Position numbers and translations under genes: made by a program
Notes under the pieces: model-generated
Seen by the model: the letters and a program-made list of their open reading frames with translations, nothing else
What the model was told of the DNA's origin: nothing
Database searches by the model: none
Part shown: one piece after another, positions 11,230-24,152 of the stretch
Position numbering within the stretch: position 1 is the stretch's first letter
Layout: each line of letters starts with the position of its first letter
Source of the DNA: Phanerodontia chrysosporium
Lineage: Eukaryota; Basidiomycota; Agaricomycetes; Polyporales; Phanerochaetaceae
Assembly (NCBI GenBank): GCA_001910725.1
Contig: MJGA01000020.1
Span: 248,001 to 312,000, forward strand
DNA: 64,000 nt
Direction of reading: 5' to 3'

Positions 11230-12833
11230 ATGGTCGACTGGGGCAGCCCCGAGGTCATCGGGATCTGCCTTGAGGTGACGGAGAAGCTCAACCTGTATTT
11301 CACCGGGATCTTCACGTTAAGCCGCCCGACCTTGTTCGTGATTAACTGATGCTGAGATTGCGCGCGCAGATGGCACTTTGTCACCACGTTCAGGCTTGTA
11401 GAGTGGCAGCTGCTGACGCGAAGGTTAAAGTGGAGATGGTCGTACGTGAGTACTCATGTACGTATAGCTTGGCATCAGCTTACGTTGGCGATAAAGCTGT
11501 ATTATATCGGAGGGAGATATTTCTTGCTTGGGTTCCAAATACCTTTGTGAGCAGCCTAACACAATGTTGCTGTCATTTGCTGAGCAGTTGTTAGACATGA
11601 GATTTTCCAACCTGGCAAGTGCACCTGACGCAATGGAGTTATACTGTCCTGAAACCTCTTGCACAGTCGCTTTCGAAGTCCTGGCAGTGCGTGGTCGTGC
11701 CAGACAAGCATATATTATCTGCTGACATGCTCTCAGATAACAGGATGTATGATTTCGGTGTTTGCGAGTGGAAATCTTCTCTTCAGGGTGTAAGACCGCT
11801 CATCTCACTCAAGCTCCTGTATCTAACGGGAGAAGATAGGATAGCCTTATGGAGAGATCACAGAGTCGTAGTCGCATTTCTGATTATTCTAGCCATAGGA
11901 CACTGGGGCGTAGTCTTCGGAGGTGCGTAACCTGCACTCTGCTTGTCATCACATCGCTAGCCGAAGCCTGACTGCCTCGCAGTGACCATGCCTCCAATAA
12001 TTCGCAGCCACGGCGACTTCATTCCCAACCCTGATACCCACCCGAAGATCAGCAGCGACTCCTCAGTGCCGTTCTTCTTCTACAGTATGTCTCTCACCTC
12101 GCTGCTGCTGCACCAAATACTGACACAGCGCAGCGTTTGCGCTCGACCTCTTCATCCTCGTCATGACTCTCGCCGGGCTGCTGCGGCAGCGCGCCGCGCG
12201 GTCGTCCAGGCTCTGGACTAGCCTGTACCGCCAGGGCATCATGTACTTTGTCACGACTTTCTTTACGCAGCTACCTACTGTCGTGCGTCCGACTGCCTCC
12301 CTCGCACCGCTGATCCGTCTTACGCACTACGTCTAGATATTCGCTTGGGAGACTGAAAGCGGTGAGAGCCACTGCGCGATTCTGCTTTATGCCCCGTTAA
12401 CTTCTCCCTAGCGTGCATGATTGGCGCATTCAGCATGCCCGCCCTCGTCACTAGCGTCATGGCGTCGTCCTTCGCCGTGACATCGCTCCTCGCGCTGCCG
12501 CGCACACCGGAAGCGGACAGGTGCGCACCCTCATCCTCTGCCAACACGGGCCACTCCCAACCCCTCGCAGAATGGCCGCCGCGAGAAGCACAGTATCGAC
12601 ATCTCACTGCCGACACACCGCTCCCGCGGCTGAGCACGAACGTCAATATGTCCTTGTATGCGTTCTCCATCTCCTCAGGCTTTGTGTGGCATCTGATCTA
12701 AAAGCGTAGGGGCGTCGACAGCTCACAAGCGCTGACCACGTTTGCAGGTCCTGTGCTTGACCTGCGTACAGACTGCGACATCGAAGCCGGGATGGACTCT
12801 AGTAGAGCGATCCCATACGTCGAAAAAAAGTAG
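11230..12833 (+). CDS. multispan membrane protein, MVDW family (DUF6533-like), copy B
   Basis: Same family as the minus-strand gene at 1767-3086; function unknown. It starts MVDWGSPEVIGICLEVTEKL, then splices to WHFVTTFRLVEWQLLTRRLK (about 11370-11450) and to LTLAIKLYYIGGRYFLLGF (about 11480-11545). Further on come the helices VVVAFLIILAIGHWGVVFGG (11868-11927), FALDLFILVMTLAGLLRQR (about 12139-12195) and YRQGIMYFVTTFF, the last equivalent to YKQGLGYFVITF of copy A. Two 3' introns (12520-12570 and about 12655-12750) bring in a soluble tail ending in SSRAIPYVEKK with TAG at 12831-12833. These last splices are phase-consistent and remove a run of stops. Family is confident; the exon around 11600-11750 is not resolved. 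Confidence 0.75.
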
Positions 12834-12947
12834 AGATGCGGGGCTTGTTGCACACGCTCGTGCCCTCGTATTCATCTGCACTCGTGTGGCAGATCCGTGG
12901 AGTCCATGTCAAGCGGATAGAATACAGAGATTAAAATTACATGACGT

Positions 12948-14274
12948 TCATGCGGTTGATGGTACCTGGGGCGCGATGCGCTCCTCGACCTTGTGCAGCT
13001 TCTGGTTCCAGGTCGAGAGACGGTCTGCCAGTTGGCTGATTTGGTCTAGCGAGAGCACCCGCGGCTGCACCCAGGTGATAGTCGCGGTTTGATCGACCTG
13101 GTCCAGGCTGCCGCGAATGAGCTTCAAGCTGTGGAGATAGTTTTCAGTACTGCTGTAATGCTGAGGCAGGTGGCATGACGTACCTCAGACCCTTCATAAT
13201 CAAGTGCTCGACTTCATTGAGCGGTAAACGCGTCTCTTGCGCAATCGTCTCAAAGGAGAGCGTGCGGTCATATGCGTTGCGCTTGAACACAGACTCGATG
13301 AGCGCCATGAGGCAGATCTTCTGGCGGAGGAAAGCGTAGTTCTCTTGCAGGATGGGCTCCTTGGGGAACAGCGGCGCGAGAGCCTCGAACTTGCCAATAT
13401 TTCCTTCGTTGAAGGTAAGCAGCAATTTCTTGAGCCACTCGTACGGTGTGTTGTTGAGACAGTCGAGGATGGGGTGCATGAGAAGCTCGCCGAAGTTGTA
13501 GATGGTGTCTCCGAGGAAGGCAGATATGCTGAGGTCGTGTGCACGCAGAATGCGCTCCTCAGGCTCCATATCAGCGACGTCGATGCAGGCAAGGTAAAGC
13601 AATGAGTTGCGGTAGTAGGGTGCATACTCGGCCTTGCCCTTGTAGTAGTCGGCAGCGACCTTGTAGTAGTCTGCCCGGACACGGTTCTCAACAGACGGCA
13701 GCGAGTCGAGAATGGCTAGCGCCGCGTCCATGTCCGTCTTTGTCCCCTCGAGATCGCCATAGGCGAGTTTGGTATGTGCGACGTTTGAGAGCAGGAGAAC
13801 ATGGGCGTCGGGAGCGGTCTCAGCAGGTACGCGTTCGAGTAGGGACTTAAGGAATGTCAAGTGGTCATTGGGGTCTGACAAGAAACAAATGAGGTTGACC
13901 ATCGTAAGAGGGGACAAATGATCACATACTCTCGATTTCCCGCGCGACCTTCACACCCATCTCGACCAGTCTCAGCTGGTTCAGCTTGTTCTCAAAATCC
14001 CGTACGAAACGATCGAAGACGTCCACGCGGTATGGTCTTGACAGAGGATGGTCAAAGAATTCAGCAAGCTTTATCGATAGCTGGTGCCATAGCCTATGAA
14101 ACTTCGGCACTGAGTGTTGCGCGTTCGACGGAGAGGTGGGACATACTTTCGAGAGTGCAGGTCCTTGAACGCGGTGAAGAAAGGGTGCAACTCTGCTGGC
14201 GTCGCGCTCAGCGCGGAGGTCAAGTATTCATCAACATCGAGCTTTGGCCTGTCGACGGACATAGTCGTAGACAT
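12948..14274 (-). CDS. RPN9: 26S proteasome regulatory particle lid subunit RPN9 (PSMD13)
   Basis: Non-ATPase subunit of the proteasome lid, needed for lid assembly and acting in the cytosol and nucleus. It starts MSTTMSVDRPKLDVDEYLTS at 14274. Three introns are phase-consistent: about 14148-14096, 13930-13875 and 13184-13136. The helical-repeat region contains LWHQLSIKLAEFFDHPLS and YYKVAADYYKGKAEYAPYYR. A PCI domain follows, with the winged-helix signature FETIAQETRLPLNEVEHLIM. The last exon adds the C-terminal helix (QLADRLSTWNQKLHKVEERI) that packs into the lid helical bundle, ending at 12948. Total is about 390 aa, normal for the family. It shares a 234-bp divergent promoter with the SNF2-RING gene at 14509. 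Confidence 0.95.
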
Positions 14275-14508
14275 GGTGGGAGATGGATGTGAGGAGAGCG
14301 ATGACCGACCTCGCGAGGCTCGAGGACGCGTACCACCCGTCCACCGCACGTGGCATCCACGTGGAGTATGGGCGTCTGTTCATGATGAGTCGCGGGCGCA
14401 GGACGCGCTTTCTTTCTGCACACCGACCACATCGTCGACAACTCTCACTCTGCACCAGCCACTTATTTCTTGCATATACATTGATTTGGCGATACACATG
14501 CTACTGCG

Positions 14509-17500
14509 ATGCGCCACGTGACTACCGAGCACACCTACGACGCGTGCGATCCAACTGGTCGACGCGTCTTCGATGTGGGATATCTTCTCAAACTTCTCGA
14601 AGATACCGCTTCACCCAAGCAGTCCGGCGGCCGGAAGAAAAGAGCTCTCTCAGAGGAAGGCTTGTACCCGGACCGCCAGCGCAAACGCTCCAGATATGCG
14701 GATGCCACCAACGGAGAAAAGAATGGACAGCTTGTTGGAGAGCCCGCCGAGGTAGAGCAATCCGAAATCCTTGTCTATCATCACACCTTTCAGATAGAGT
14801 ACGCTCTGGATGAAGAAGAGCAGCGGAAGGGTGGACAGTTGCTCAAGCTACTGAAACAGAATGGCGAGGGGGATAGTTGGTTGATGAACATCAACGAAGC
14901 TAAGCTCGCGTCCAGTGGCTTCTTCGCGTACATCTACGTGAATGAGACGTCGGACCTGCTTATGGAGGTCCCCGACATCGACCCAGACACCAACATAGAA
15001 GATTACGACTTCTGCCACTTAGCTTCCTGCGACCCTCTTGTTGCGTGTGCTCTTCTTCGGGATGCTGGAAGAGCCAAGGTCGACACCAATCTCTCTGTCT
15101 ATGCTGCATCCGTCGAGAACGGCACATTGTTGGCCTTGGGCATCACATTGGACGTCTTCGTGTTTTTCATCTTCCCCACGGTGACAGAGCCCATCCTATT
15201 CACTACGAAGGTCGCCACTTTGGAGGTAGAAGAAGCACAAAGGCGCGCCCTGCATTATTTATTCCCTCCCGTGGTCCAGCACTCCGTCCCGAAGTCTCAC
15301 ATAGATGTTGCCACGTTGTACGCGACGCTTATGCCCGCTCCACCTCTGGAACGGCCATCGTTGGAAGCAAGCTACCAGCCTTCTGGCCTACTACCTACTC
15401 TGCTGCCATTCCAACGCAGATCCGTTGCATGGCTGTTGTCGCGAGAGGGACGGGTGATGAATGAGAACCTCGAAGTTGTTGATAGAGTTGTAGACTCGGA
15501 GCTGCCTCTGTTCTGGCAGAAAGTATCAGGGCGCACGGCACAGGGCGTCAGCCAGGACTTCTATGTCAACGACCTCACTGGAGCAGTGTCCTTCAGCAAG
15601 CCCGATGTCGATGATCCTCGAGGCGGAATTCTAGCCGAGGAGCCTGGTCTTGGCAAGACTCTTGAGAGCATTGCCCTCATCCTACTGAATCCTGCAGTCG
15701 ACAGGAACCCCTCCGCGAAATCGTGGAACGCAGATGCCAAGATATTCGTGAAGGAAGTGAAGGTATGTCTCGTTCGCTGAACGGCTGTTCTGGGTTAACT
15801 AACCGAAGGAGCGCAGACAACCCTTATCATAACTCCTGGGTCCTTGTTACAACAATGGGTGGACGAATTGAAACTTCATGCGCCCGAACTCAAGGTTCTT
15901 ATATACGAGGGCTGGGCTAAAGTAAAGGTCCCTATCACAGAAGCTGACCTCGCTCTTGCGAAGGAAGAACGAGCCAAAAGCGCACGGAAAGCAAAGGCGC
16001 GCTCCGCCCGCGCAAAACTGGCTGCCACAAAGTCCGGGAATTCCTCTGCTCTTGCATTGACAGGTTCAAGTAAAGGCAAGGCACGATCCCGGCAAAGATC
16101 ATCAGACATGGATGTCGACAGTCTTGATGAGTCGCATTCCAGCGCGGAGCTAGACAACGAAGATGACCTCCTAGACTGGTGCAACTACGTGAATACGTTC
16201 GACGTTTGCATTGCCACGTACAATACACTGCAACAGGACCTCGGCGTTGCTCGCCCACCACCCGTCCGGCCTCGTCGCACGACCGCGACATATATCAATA
16301 TCGAGCGGTCGCGGAGCCCGCTTGTCATGTGCGAGTGGTATCGGGTCATCATGGACGAGGTACAGATGGTCGGTGGTGGAAAAACAGAGTGAGTCTCGAT
16401 GGCTCGTATGAACACCGCAAACTGACCAGGCACGACAACTAGGGAAATGGTGTCACTCATACCCCGCCTGTCTTCCTTCGCCGTTTCCGGAACTCCTGCG
16501 CGGTCGCAAGTTGGCGATCTCATCCATGTGTTGAAGTAAGTGTAAATGCGCTTTTCGACAGTACATTCACTGACAGTCGGGAAGTTTCTTGCGCATTCCT
16601 GCTGTCAATGCACGGACGTGGAATAGGCTTCTGAAGCCTGGCTACTCCAGCCAACTCGTCCAGCTTTTCCTTCGTTACGCCATTCGGTGAGGATCTCTCT
16701 CACCCACGTCTTATCATCAGCTAACGCTCTTTCTTTCAGGACAATGAAAGCCTCCGTGAAGGACGAGCTGACGATTCCGAAGCAGACTCGGTATCTGGTG
16801 CCAATTGAACTTGGTCGTGTGGAGCGACACGTGTGTGCATTCACTCGTTGCATTGATGTAAGCTCATTGTTATCGCAGGTCTATGACCAAAATTTCGAAA
16901 AAGCTCTCCTTGAGCTTGGGCTGGACGCTCGTGGAGTCGCAGTTACTGAGAATTGGCAGGTCGACACTGCCAATTTGCGAAGTTGGCTGCGCAGACTGCG
17001 TGGATTCTGTACCCACCCGCAAGTCGGTCAGCTGCAGAACCAGGGAGATAAGTTGCACAAGCCTGGCGTACTCAAGACGATTGGCGAAGTGCTCGAGGTA
17101 CGCTGTGGTACGGCAAGTAGAGCTGCTGACTAACATGCATTCTGCAGAGTATGAAAGAACAGAACTGGCGTAATCTGATGGAAGATCGTCGCACAAAGGT
17201 TCAGCTTATGACGTCTACAGCTCAATTGTACCAGCGGCACGATGAACACCCCACCCGCTATCAAGTGGCCCTTCAGATCCTGCTCGAGGCTGAGAAGGAG
17301 GCGAATAATCTCATCAAGGACATTGAGGCTGCCATTGTGAGCCATGACCAGGAAGGGCGACGGCTGAAAGGCGAGGCAGCTGCTCTGACTGCTGGACACG
17401 ATCGCGACAACGGAAGCGGCACGGGGTCTAACGATAAGGGCAAGGGTCGGGCAGAGAGTGAAGATTCGGACGACCTCCCAAAAAATGCCGCAGGAGAAGA

Positions 17501-20140
17501 ACACCGTGTCAAGCGGAGAGCATTGCAACAGCGACTAAGAGAATGCCAGATCGTCATGCACCGAGTGGCTTTCCTCAAAGGAGATGTTTATCACATTCTC
17601 GGCAATGCAGACCAGGAGACAGCCGCGTATGAGAAGGCCGACGATCTACGACGAATCCTTTTGCGAAGTACGGAGGAGACCGCGGAACGTGCCATGGCCC
17701 AACTTGCCTCGGAGGGTGAACATCTGGAAGAACGCGAACTGATGATTGAGGTTCCATATCTAGGAAAGGGTGGGATTCATTCGAATGCATTGGTATGGCC
17801 ATCGAGCAGCTCAACTGAAAGTACGAAGCTAATATGCTCTATCGTATAGATGGAAGAGATCAATGAAAAGGTCGACGAGCTGCTCAATCAACAGTCTGCA
17901 CTTCTTTGGCGATGGCGCTCGCATCTCATCAAGCTCCTTACCATGCCATTGAATTCGAGAGGTGATGAGGCCGACGGGCAGGAATATGGCCGCAGCCTCG
18001 AGACCCAGGGAGAGGCTGAGACGTACCTCCAAGCGTACGCCGCGCTGCTCGCCGATCGCCGCGAGGCCATGACCGCAGAGCGCACACTGCTCGCGGCGCA
18101 CGACGTGCGTGAGAAGAAGGCACGCCGGACGAAGGCAGCGAAAAAGGCGGAACTCGCCCTTATGGACGAAGAAGTCATGCTCGCAGTCGGGGATCTCGAG
18201 CCGCAGCCACAAGACGAAGTCCTTCGCAAGGAACTCAACGACCAACGCAAGGCCCTGCTGGAAGACCACAATCCAGAGCGGGCCATACGGTCGATAATGG
18301 TAGAGCTCAATCATATTGCAGCCAGAATTACGCGAAAGGACGACCCTGAGAAGATCATCGCTGCTGAGGCGTCTGAAAGGTTGCGTGAGCTCTTGGCTGA
18401 TCAAGGTACCACTCTCTGTACATCCTGATGGCGTTCTACTGACAGACATGTATAGCGAAGCTAATGGATAGGCTGCAGATGGACCTGAACAGGCTTCGCA
18501 GAACGTTTAATGAGCGTATTCAGTGCGTCCGCCTTTGATCCCACCTATCGAGTAGTACCGAAATACTATCTTCTCAGATATTTCCGTCAATTGCAAGAGG
18601 TCTCTGACACGGTCGCCGATATTGAATGGGAAGGCCATGTTTCCGAGGCAATCCAACAGAACGAGGAAGAGACGAACAAGCTGGACGTGAAAATCAACAC
18701 TGGTAGAGCCCGCCAGCGGTACCTGGATCATCTGGCCAAGTCGCAGGATGAAGGTACACTCGACAGCGAGGAAGAGTCTTGCATTCTTTGCAAATGCGAA
18801 TTCAAGAGAGGATACATTACTCAATGGTGTGCTGGTTTTGGTCTCTTTGAACGCAGTACTGATGCCGTTCATTAGTGCTCACGTGTTTTGCGAGGTACGT
18901 CTCATTTGAAGGCGTCCCCGATGCCCCTACTTATCCTGTGCTAGGACTGCATGAAAGCCTGGCTTACTAGGGAGAAGGGCAAGACATGTCCGGTTTGCAG
19001 AGTCGCCATTCATCCCGACACTATGCAGCGTTTCGCCTTGGGCGACAAGGGCCGCAATCAACCCGGCCCACCCAAGACCATCAACAGCGAACCCGCGCCG
19101 AAGTCCACTCGGCGCATCGAGTACAATCTCCTCGATCCGGACATCTATCGCGACATAAATACCATGGAGGCGCTCGGGAGTTATGGGAGTAAGATCCAGA
19201 CACTCCTGAGGCACCTCATGTACGTGCAGATTGTCGACCCTGGGGCGAAGAGTATTGTGTTTTCAGCTTGGGCGGATTCTCTTCTGAGTGAGTCATTTGA
19301 GGTTCCCACGACGCGTTGGCTGACTCTCGTCGCAGTCATTGAACATGCGCTGAAACGAAATGGTGAGCAACTATTGCTTGCGATAGCTAATTTTTGCTGA
19401 TACACCTGGTCAGCTATCCCCTGTCTGCGTATCGACCAAGGCACGAAGAAGGAAAACGCAGTCAAGAAGTTCAAGACTGACGCAAGCATTCAAGTGTTAC
19501 TTCTGCATGGGTATGTGCCATCGATAGGCTTTAGCAGGCACTGTATCTCTGACCGCTGTGCGTAGTGAACGCGAGAATGCTGGCCTGAACGTGACCTGCG
19601 CGTCCCGCGTCTTCCTAGTAGAGAGCGTTGTCCACCATGCTTTTGAGATCCAGGCAATTGCTCGTATCGACCGAATGGGCCAGACGCGTCCCACTGAAGG
19701 TTAGTCTCATTCATGCAGCAGGTCTAGAACCCGACGTCTGACTCTGGCTACTCAGTGTACTGCTATTACGCCGAAGACACTGTCGAACGCAATATCCTGG
19801 ACCTCGCAGCTCGCCGTGGCCAGTCGCTGTATACCAAAGACAAAGCCGCCGGCACCCTCACGGCGGGCCCAATCACGGCACCAAGCAAGGCTGGCATTGA
19901 CGCGCCGAAGAAGAAAGCTCAAAAGGGCGACTTCGTCTTCAAGTGAGAACTTGTCATGGCTTTGTCTCCCTGATGAACGCTGACGGTATGCTTAGGACGG
20001 AGGATATGCTTGCCATCTTCTTCCCCCACCTTTTTGAGGATATTGAGTACCTCATACCTGCGGAGGAACCAAATCCGAACTCGGATCCGCAAGCCAGGAG
20101 TCAAGCATCACAGGTCGCTGGGCCCTCTAGATTGGCTTAA
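14509..20140 (+). CDS. SNF2-family ATPase with RING finger, SHPRH/IRC20-type E3 ubiquitin ligase
   Basis: Large nuclear protein, roughly 1500 aa, combining a split SNF2 helicase with a RING E3 ligase, as in human SHPRH (PCNA polyubiquitylation) and yeast Irc20. Exon 1 carries motif I as AEEPGLGKT (about residue 380), where most SNF2 proteins have DEMGLGKT. Next come motif Ia (TTLIITPGSLLQQW), motif II as DEVQ in YRVIMDEVQMV instead of DEAH, and motif III SGTPARSQVG. A long insert of charged coiled coil (17150-18700) follows. The C3HC4 RING reads CILCKCEF...CAHVFCEDC...CPVCR and is assembled across two tiny introns (18780-19000). The second helicase lobe has SIVFSAWADSL, GLNVTCASRVF and IARIDRMGQTRPTE. 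The end is spliced past 19946 to TAA at 20140. RING position and insert favour SHPRH/IRC20 over RAD5. Confidence 0.88.
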
Positions 20141-20408
20141 CCATCTATCTATCCATTCAACCAACCGACAGCCTTGTGTAGCACTTTCGAGCACCTGTGG
20201 ACTCTGATTATTGTAGTGTTCCGCATAGCTGAGATTCCTTGTACCATAGACTAGACATGCATGGAGAACGATATCCGCAAACGAGAGATGAGGTTATGAT
20301 TACAATGCCCGGGACGATAAATGGAAAGAACGAGTGCATGACGCATGAGGTGTGACGCTAAGATGACACGTTGACGGTGGGGGGTAACAATGACATATAT
20401 GAAAAGGA

Positions 20409-23400
20409 TCATTTTGGACCGCCGTCCCAGCTCGCCCGCTTGCGCTTATTGTCGTTGCCTCTGCGGACAAACAGGTCCTGCGGCGACACGACTGCAGTCG
20501 CGCTCTGGCCACGATGATGCGAGTGCACGGCTTGAAGGTCTCCCCCGCGAGCATCGGCTGCACGAGCGCAGGCGCGACGCACATCTGCTTGTGATGGCTT
20601 GCCGGCGCGTGCGACGGCGCAGGAGCGAGCGTCTGTGCGAGGTCGAGGGCCTGCGCGCCGAGCTGCAGAGAACCCGCGGAGAACGCATCCGACATCGAGA
20701 GGAAGTCGTTGCTCGAAAAGTAATGTAGGTCTAGGAAGGGCAGGTCGTTGATCTCTGCGTCCGCCGGTGGCCAGGCATGCGGGGCGAGCGTCGGCGCAGG
20801 GGGAGGCTGCGGCTGGCTGATGGGCGGCGCAGGCATCGAGCTCGTGGGCGACCCGACGTGCGTGCTGCTCGCAGGCAGCTGCGGCACCGCGAACGTGGCG
20901 CGCGTCGGCGTCATCATGAGCGACTTATACTTGGCCTTCGGACTTGTCACCTGGCTCTGGCCGGGGCGCGGTGGCGGCTGGAAAGCGCGATGCTCCGACG
21001 GTGGGACCGACACAGAACGATGCTGGAGCGAGAATCCTGTCTGTGCGCGTGTCGACGCGCGGAAGGCATTTGCAGGTGTCGCGGGTGGCGTGGTGTGGTG
21101 ACTCGTGTCGTGCTCTTCAGCCGCATGTAGCTGCGACGACCCGCTCTCGGACTCAGGCGGGATCCCCACGATGTCGTCAAGGCTGAGAGACTGATACGCG
21201 TCCGGCGCGTCGGAGCCCGGATTCGACGCGTCTGGTGGCGGAGGTGACGACACCATGTTTGCGTTCACCACCTCTTCGAGCGCCATCGGTATGTCGTCCT
21301 TCTCGCTCGGTAGGGGGTCGTTGAGCGATATACTTGTGAGCTCGATCTCATCGATGCCAGGGAGAGCAGGTGTATGGAGGACGCTTTGCTGCGCGCCTTC
21401 GAGCCCCAAGCCCATGGCTGCCCCAGTGCCGAGGGCCCCAAAGCCGAACCCCGGCCCGTAGTCCATACCGGCGAGGTGCCCCGAGGGCTGGTGCGTACGT
21501 GCACCAAAAATGAGGTCACCAGCATAGTTGGAGTGGTGCGTGAACCCGCCGCGGCGTGTACCTGGGGCCCACGCAGACGACGGATCAGAGAATGCAGAGT
21601 GCACATCCGAGCTGGCAGCATCCAGCCCTTCAGAGATGAAGTCGAGATCGAAGGTGTCCACGTCAAAGTCGTCCATGCCGTGATGCAGGTGCGACGATGG
21701 CGGGAAGAGGTCGTACCGGTCCATAACTCCATGGCTGTACGCCTGCGAGTGCACATGAGACGAGTGCCCGTGCGAGAAGGAGTTGGACTGGGAACCAGAG
21801 GAGGACGCAAGAGCAAGGTGGCTGAAAGACAGCTGAGCGAGGGACATAGGCTGCGACGGCGCAGTAGACGACGAGAATAGTGATGGCGAGCCTATTGGTG
21901 AAGGAGAGAATAGGCTATTTGAGAACGAGTCACTACTGCTTTCCAGCCGTGGGTTGGGAGAGAGCCAGTCTTGCGGGCCCCACGCGGACTTCCCAATCAT
22001 GCCGGTGCTAGTCTGAGCACTCGGCGAGTTGGGCAGGAAGTAGTCAGTGGATGTGGGCGACGCAGCCAAAGAGTCGTTGAATGTCATGTTCGCGCTTGTA
22101 CTTTGACTCTGGCTCTGGCCACCTTGTTGTGAAGTTGACGCAGGTGTGGCCGACCACGGATGAAGCGGCGTGTCGAGCTCAGACCAAGACGTGTGTGCCT
22201 GGGAGGACGAATCGGTCAAGTCAGATATCGAGAGTGACGACGTCGACACGAAGTCTGGTACGCTTTGGTCCTGGCCTGCGACATCCATATCAATGTCCGC
22301 GTTCTCGGCGCCAATGGCGACAGGAGAGGTGGACGAGGGAATCGACGGGCCTGATGGCTGCGCGCAGTCGTCGAATTGCCCATCCCAATCCAACTCGGAC
22401 TCGCTTGCCTCGTCCTCGGAATTCGCCATGCTCTCCGGGCTGCTCTTCGTCCCACCACGGTAGAGCCCGAAACCTTGGGTGGTGTGTCGCCGTTTCCGAC
22501 GTACAGGTCCGACGTTTGACGCAACAGCTGTCGGCAATTGGTCGTCTGTCGCGGCACGGACAGGCTGTGTGCGTATACGCTCGGCGCTGCTACTGAGCGC
22601 TCCCGAGGTCGTATCATTCGATGCCCCGTTAGGCTCCCTAGTAGGCCGGCCATCGGGGCCCTGTCCATTCTCCTCGGGGTCCAGGTCAAGTCTCTTCTTC
22701 TTGGACGCATTGGCCCGAGGTTTGTAGCCAGCCTTAGCGTAGAGCTCCGGCCACGCGTTGCGAAAACGGTCTCGCAAGTCCGTACTCCGACGTCCTTGCT
22801 CCTTGAAGATAGGGTCTTTCACGATTGTTGCCCATACTGTGCCGTGTTTGTCATATCCTTCTTTCAGAGCACGGTCCTCCTCGGGCGTGAAAGGTCGCCG
22901 TTTCTTCTGACGCGACTGCAGGAAGAGTGGTGACCCGTCCGGGAGCATCGAACGTGACTTCGAAGAGTTTGAACTGCGGTTCGCAGAGGCGGTTGCAGAG
23001 GGAAGGTGCGTCTTGGCATTAGGGTAGTGGATCTTATAAGCATCCGGAAAGTACGTCCGGAATCTGAGCATGTCGGATTAGCACCATTTATCGAGACAGA
23101 CTGTCAGACAGAACGAGCGGAGACACACGAGCGTAATGGCGGCACCCATAGCAATGTGGTTTGGAAGGGTGGACACCTGCATCCGAAAAGCTTGCATGCT
23201 CGACCTCCATAACTCACCACAAAGGATACATACAAATGGAGGAGCAGCAGGAATGGAAGGAAATGACGAGTGGCGTGATAAGGAATGATAGATTCGTTCC
23301 AAGGGACATGACGGGACTTGGACAGGATAGTAAAAGAACGTGGTATTTATATGCTTACCGATCTTTGAGATCCACCGGCGACCTATTATCGAACTTCAGG

Positions 23401-24152
23401 TCGGGGTCGTTCAATATCGCTTTCCAGTTGCCCACACCCCACTATTCGACACCAGGCCGAGGCGGAGACATGCACATGATTAGCACCGGGCTAGGCCAGC
23501 GAAGATCGGGATCGGCACGCACTTTGTTGCAACCTCTGACCAGCATCTGCGTCTCCTCCAAAGTCCACTTCTTGCGGGCCTTCTTGGGTGGGTCAGTGCT
23601 CTGCGGCGAGGTGGCAGAGCTGGCAGTAGAGTTGCTCCCGCTTGCCTCGACGGGTGCGCTTGAGCCGCCCATGGGAGGGGCTGAGACGGCGGACGTTGTC
23701 TGCGACACTGCGGTCAGTCCAAGCAGCGTGGGGGCCCGCTCGCTAGCGGAGCCAATGTCCGAATCGTCAGATATGCGGCGAATCTTGCCCTTCTTCTCGG
23801 GGAGCAACGCGGAGTTGGCACCATCATGAGAGGTGTTGCCAACCCGCAGCGTCGTGTCGTCGCGGAACGACCACGCGGGGAACTGCCGCGGCGAGGACGG
23901 CAGCGCAAGCGAGACCCGCCGCTGGCCCTTGGATGATGTGGGCGACGTCGGCGTGCTCGTGCTCGTCGGGAGCTTGTATTGCGGGTGTGACGGCGGCTGA
24001 GAGACAGAGGCAGGATAAGGGGCGGTAAAGGAGAAGGTCGACGTGGTTGGAAGGGCAATTGGCGGGAGCATGGAGACTGCTCGTGGCAGTGCTGAGGATG
24101 TGGACGGCCCAGGTACTGGGGCCGCGCGCACCGATGGGACCTCCGAGTCCAT
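20409..24152 (-). CDS. two-Myb telobox DNA-binding protein (Tay1/Teb1 type)
   Basis: Transcription or telomere factor. It starts MDSEVPSVRAAPVPGPSTSS at 24152. Myb 1 is built from three exons: KKWTLEETQMLVRGCNK, WGVGNWKAILNDPDLKF (23360-23436) and SPVDLKDRFRTYFPDAY. VDLKDRF is the telobox of TRF-like Myb domains, which read TTAGGG. Myb 2 follows at once: RRPFTPEEDRALKEGYDKHG with RSTDLRDRFRNAWPELYAK. The double-Myb layout matches Yarrowia/Ustilago Tay1 and fission yeast Teb1. A long Ser/Pro/Asp-rich tail of about 700 aa follows. The open frame runs to 20300, but another frame from 20541 gives a better basic end (DNKRKRASWDGGPK, stop 20409-20411). That end requires one extra G in the five-base run at 20542-20546. 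Telomeric binding is inferred. Confidence 0.82.

Noticed and set aside
18872..18880. TAGTGCTC string resembling the hAT end
   Set aside because: It lies in the splice acceptor and RING coding sequence of the SNF2-RING gene, differs after eight bases and has no partner or target duplication.
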